From Chryseobacterium sp. (GTDB lineage Bacteria > Bacteroidota > Bacteroidia > Flavobacteriales > Weeksellaceae): a stretch of 64,000 bases of DNA. The DNA lies in the NCBI RefSeq assembly GCF_019236175.1, contig NZ_JAFAJM010000007.1, positions 62,001-126,000 of the forward strand, in the 5' to 3' direction. Numbering within the stretch: position 1 is the stretch's first letter; each line of letters starts with the position of its first letter. The position numbers were made by a program, and so were the translations under genes. This document shows, piece after piece, positions 61,839 to 64,000 of the stretch. The notes under the pieces were generated by a model. The model saw only the letters and a list, made by a program, of their open reading frames with translations. It did not search any database and had not been told where the DNA came from.

Positions 61839-62897
61839 TTAATTCCTAACTAAACTGCCTCTAAAGCCACCACCTCCATTACCGCGGTTATGCTGGCCTT
61901 GTGGTGCACCTTCAGATTTTTGTCTGAAACCACCGCCTTCATTTCCTCTGAAACCGCCACCATTATTTTCTCTTCTCGGAGCCTCTGCATTTCCTCTGAA
62001 TCCTCCATTACCTGAGTTCCCTCTAAAACCGCCACCATTATTTTCTCTTCTCGGAGTCTCTGTATTTCCTCTGAATCCTCCATTATCTGAGTTTCCCCTG
62101 AAACCACCACCATTATTTTCTCTTTTCGGAGTTTCTGTATTTCCCCGGAAGCCACCATTATCTGAATTTCCTCTGAAACCGCCATTATTAGAATTATCTC
62201 TAAAGCCGCCGTTGTTATTGGCATTACTTCCGTTTCTGAAACCTCCTGTATTATTTCCGTCTCTTACCGGTCCTCTGAAGCCATTATCCCGTCTGATGAT
62301 ATCCAGTGTTGGATTGTCCATTCTGCGAAATCTTGTTCTGTCTACTCTGTAAATATTAATATTTACATTTCGATATCTTGGCATTACAGTATATCTTGGT
62401 ACATAGTACGTTCTTCTGTAATTCTGGAAATAAACAATCGGACTTGAACCTCGGTAAAAATCATTCTGGAAAACAACAAATACTCTCGGTCCTAAAATTC
62501 TTTCCAGTGCATAGAATCTGTCATAATACCATCGGTCCGGATTATATCTGTAGAAATTATTCCAGGCTGTGAAACTTGCATACAGATTATTAAGTCTCAT
62601 GATCTGATCAATCTGCCAACGGTTCAGTCTGTTTTGAGCAAAAAAACCGTTCCAGTTGATATTGATAATACTATTTCTGTAGTCGTTGTAATAACTTTGA
62701 TAATAATCACTTGGATAATAATCCTGAGGATAGTTATAATAGTAATCATCAGGGAAGTAATTTCTGTCATCTTCATTACCATAATACCCTCCGTCATTCT
62801 GATAATAACCATCATCTCCCCAGCCATTATTCGGGTATTGCTGAGCAGAGGCTAAAAAGCCCAGACCCAAAGCTAATCCCAAAAATATTTTTTTCAT
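61839..62897 (-). CDS. Secreted Tyr/Asn/Gly-rich protein with C-terminal tandem repeats
   Basis: A 352-residue protein with a signal peptide ending FLASAQ. The N-terminal third is rich in Tyr, Asp and Asn (DYYPSDYYQSYYNDYRN). A folded middle part (about 75-190) contains QNRLNRWQIDQIMRLNNLYA. From about residue 205 the chain is low-complexity Gly/Asn/Arg/Phe with three 25-residue repeats (GGFRGNSDNGGFRGNTETP) and a short tail. Similar proteins occur in Chryseobacterium without known function. The Arg/Gly/Phe-rich tail could bind polyanions or self-associate. The ORF is intact through the repeats. Confidence 0.75.
   Translation of the reverse strand: MKKIFLGLALGLGFLASAQQYPNNGWGDDGYYQNDGGYYGNEDDRNYFPDDYYYNYPQDYYPSDYYQSYYNDYRNSIININWNGFFAQNRLNRWQIDQIMRLNNLYASFTAWNNFYRYNPDRWYYDRFYALERILGPRVFVVFQNDFYRGSSPIVYFQNYRRTYYVPRYTVMPRYRNVNINIYRVDRTRFRRMDNPTLDIIRRDNGFRGPVRDGNNTGGFRNGSNANNNGGFRDNSNNGGFRGNSDNGGFRGNTETPKRENNGGGFRGNSDNGGFRGNTETPRRENNGGGFRGNSGNGGFRGNAEAPRRENNGGGFRGNEGGGFRQKSEGAPQGQHNRGNGGGGFRGSLVRN
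61959..62183 (-). repeat. Three 75-bp in-frame tandem repeats
   Basis: Three adjacent 75-bp units (61959-62033, 62034-62108, 62109-62183) code for 25-residue repeats that differ at only a few codons. The match at DNA level indicates recent expansion by slippage or recombination, and the copy number may vary between strains. Confidence 0.88.
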
Positions 62898-62961
62898 CTC
62901 TATCGTCGTTAATTGGTTAATATATAGCAGAATATCTTAATTCTATCTTTTTGATGCAAAT

Positions 62962-63000
62962 AAAAAAAAGAAGTTAAATCATAAAATCCAACTTCTTTTA
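62962..63000 (-). terminator. Terminator of the 4-alpha-glucanotransferase gene
   Basis: A 10-bp stem AAAAGAAGTT/AACTTCTTTT with a 14-base loop and a T-run on the minus strand, 37 bases after the stop codon. Confidence 0.75.
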
Positions 63001-63036
63001 ATTTATACATAAACAACTGATAATCAGGCGTAAAAT

Positions 63037-64000
63037 TTACATCCTCCCACTATCTTTTATCCAGTAAGCTATTTTTTCATTAAAAGCCTGTTTTTCTTTT
63101 AAATCTTCCAGCCTGATGTGCATTCTGTAACGCCAGTAATGTGGAAAAACAGCAGGATTATTAATCCTTTCGCTATCTATATTTTTATTCGAAAGTTCAG
63201 TGTCCGTAGCAAAAAATTCCTGAATCGGGAAAATGGCCAGCATAGCATCATTGTACAAATGCTGTTTCATAATAATTTCCGCCAGATAAGGACTAAGTTC
63301 TTCCGGAGCCTTTCCATACTGAATCAGCTGCTGATTAAAATACTTTTGTGTTAAAGCCGGATCTTCCTTCCACCATTGCCGTAATGTAGAGCTATCATGA
63401 GAAGAAGCGGTAACCACATTCATATAGCCGGCATTCTTTGGGTTATAAAACGGAATATTTTCGGCAGGCATACGCTGAACTTTAAGCGCAATAATAGCCA
63501 GTTCATCCATTACAACAGGGACACAGGCAGGTACCATTCCAAGGTCTTCTCCACAAATCAGCATTTTGGTAGCGTTCAAAATAACAGGAAGTTTTTCCAT
63601 TGCTTTTTCATACCAAAGATGATCCTGTCTTCTGAAGAAGTAATCGTGGTACAGATCATAGATCCCTTTCTTCTCCTGTTCCGAAAGATAATGGTAAGAT
63701 TCGGTGTTGTATACATTAAATCTTGGATGATAAACCATTTCATTATTCCTTTTCTCCGTTACAAATAAAACATTGGCACAAAGTGATATCAGTTGTTCCC
63801 CAAGATCTCCGTATTGATTTTTCTTAAAGAAATCTACCAGTTTTCGCTGCGTATCAAACTCTTCTTTAAAAGAATAAGTTCCATCCTGATTATTCTTCAG
63901 GAACTCAAGTGCTTTACCACTGTTTTCTCCAAAGTATTTCCATAAGATCTGATTGTTGATAAACGGTTTACAATACCTGTCAAAATCAAAAGGAATCAGC
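63037..64000 (-). CDS. malQ: 4-alpha-glucanotransferase, DPE2-type (GH77), C-terminal part
   Basis: The frame is open to the right edge, so only the last 320 codons are in the window; the start lies outside. The enzyme moves alpha-1,4-glucan units between chains in maltose and glycogen metabolism. GEDLGMVPACVPVVMDEL and ASSHDSSTLRQWWKEDP carry GH77 active-site residues. The run from QRMPAENIPFYN to HYWRYRMHIRLEDL follows plant DPE2 more closely than short E. coli MalQ, and an insert before the active site (FDFDRYCKPFINNQ) also fits. The full protein would be expected to have N-terminal starch-binding domains, not visible here. Confidence 0.9.
   Translation of the reverse strand, partial: LIPFDFDRYCKPFINNQILWKYFGENSGKALEFLKNNQDGTYSFKEEFDTQRKLVDFFKKNQYGDLGEQLISLCANVLFVTEKRNNEMVYHPRFNVYNTESYHYLSEQEKKGIYDLYHDYFFRRQDHLWYEKAMEKLPVILNATKMLICGEDLGMVPACVPVVMDELAIIALKVQRMPAENIPFYNPKNAGYMNVVTASSHDSSTLRQWWKEDPALTQKYFNQQLIQYGKAPEELSPYLAEIIMKQHLYNDAMLAIFPIQEFFATDTELSNKNIDSERINNPAVFPHYWRYRMHIRLEDLKEKQAFNEKIAYWIKDSGRM

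Noticed and set aside
61959..62183. Regular repeats considered as a CRISPR array
   Set aside because: The units are adjacent without unique spacers, are in frame and code for a protein repeat; no cas gene is present.
1..64000. Search for tRNA, rRNA, transposases and riboswitches
   Set aside because: None could be recognised by eye in the intergenic regions; short structured RNAs without known motifs cannot be excluded.

Overview
The window looks like chromosome of a Bacteroidota bacterium of the class Flavobacteriia, most likely Chryseobacterium or a close relative. I infer this from AT-rich DNA, the Bacteroidota-type promoter core TAnnTTTG before many genes (in its best forms with TTG or TTTG about 19-22 bp upstream), a Bacteroidetes-type T6SS tube protein (TssD), BshA, the DUF4292/degenerate-EnvC/TatA/DUF4254 block, GH92 and M43 enzymes, and a GG-leader peptide with the typical MKKLKRDDLKKISGG start. 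No rRNA, tRNA, CRISPR array or insertion sequence was seen.

Layout. 1-2.2 kb: end of a phenylacetate catabolism operon (paaK and the first codons of paaE) with a TetR regulator and a probable operator. 2.5-5.1 kb: clpB. 5.28-5.43 kb: a 49-residue GG-leader peptide with six cysteines in a knottin-like order. 5.6-8.3 kb: a four-gene signalling operon ending in a HisKA_3 kinase and a LuxR-type regulator. 8.5-25 kb: mostly secreted and housekeeping enzymes (M43 protease, PAP2 phosphatase with a barrel-like tail, two M1 peptidases, a TonB-type receptor beside an OmpR-type two-component pair, an EEP hydrolase, a dienoyl-CoA reductase-like SDR, a GH92 mannosidase, dihydroorotase). 25-32 kb: polysaccharide flippase, NDP-sugar pyrophosphorylase, a lipoprotein, an EnvC-like divisome activator, tatA, ribA. 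32-44 kb: GH3/NagZ-like enzyme, bacillithiol enzyme BshA, small conserved proteins, a SIMPL protein, a tandem pair of paralogous secreted proteins, and an AddA/RecB-like helicase-nuclease.

44-59 kb is the accessory highlight: a type VI secretion (Bacteroidetes subtype) cargo island. It holds the tube protein tssD, the spike vgrG, a small membrane protein, three toxin-like cargo genes each followed by an overlapping lipoprotein gene (probable immunity), a possible adaptor, and a 1424-residue PAAR-like protein carrying LysM, PG-binding, M15-like peptidase and GH24 lysozyme-like domains. More lipoprotein genes and a decayed gene follow. Two cargo proteins share a 57-residue N-terminal module that resembles the tail of the VgrG needle. 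The sheath and baseplate genes are not in the window.

59-64 kb: an MFS transporter, ferritin, a Spy-like periplasmic protein, a Gly/Asn/Arg-rich repeat protein, and the 3' part of a DPE2-type 4-alpha-glucanotransferase that runs off the right edge.

Genes work together most clearly in the paa operon with its regulator, the two two-component systems, the envelope block (flippase, nucleotidyltransferase, EnvC-like, TatA) and the T6SS island, where toxin and cognate lipoprotein are translationally coupled. Functional calls rest on motifs read by eye. Effector and immunity assignments are inference.
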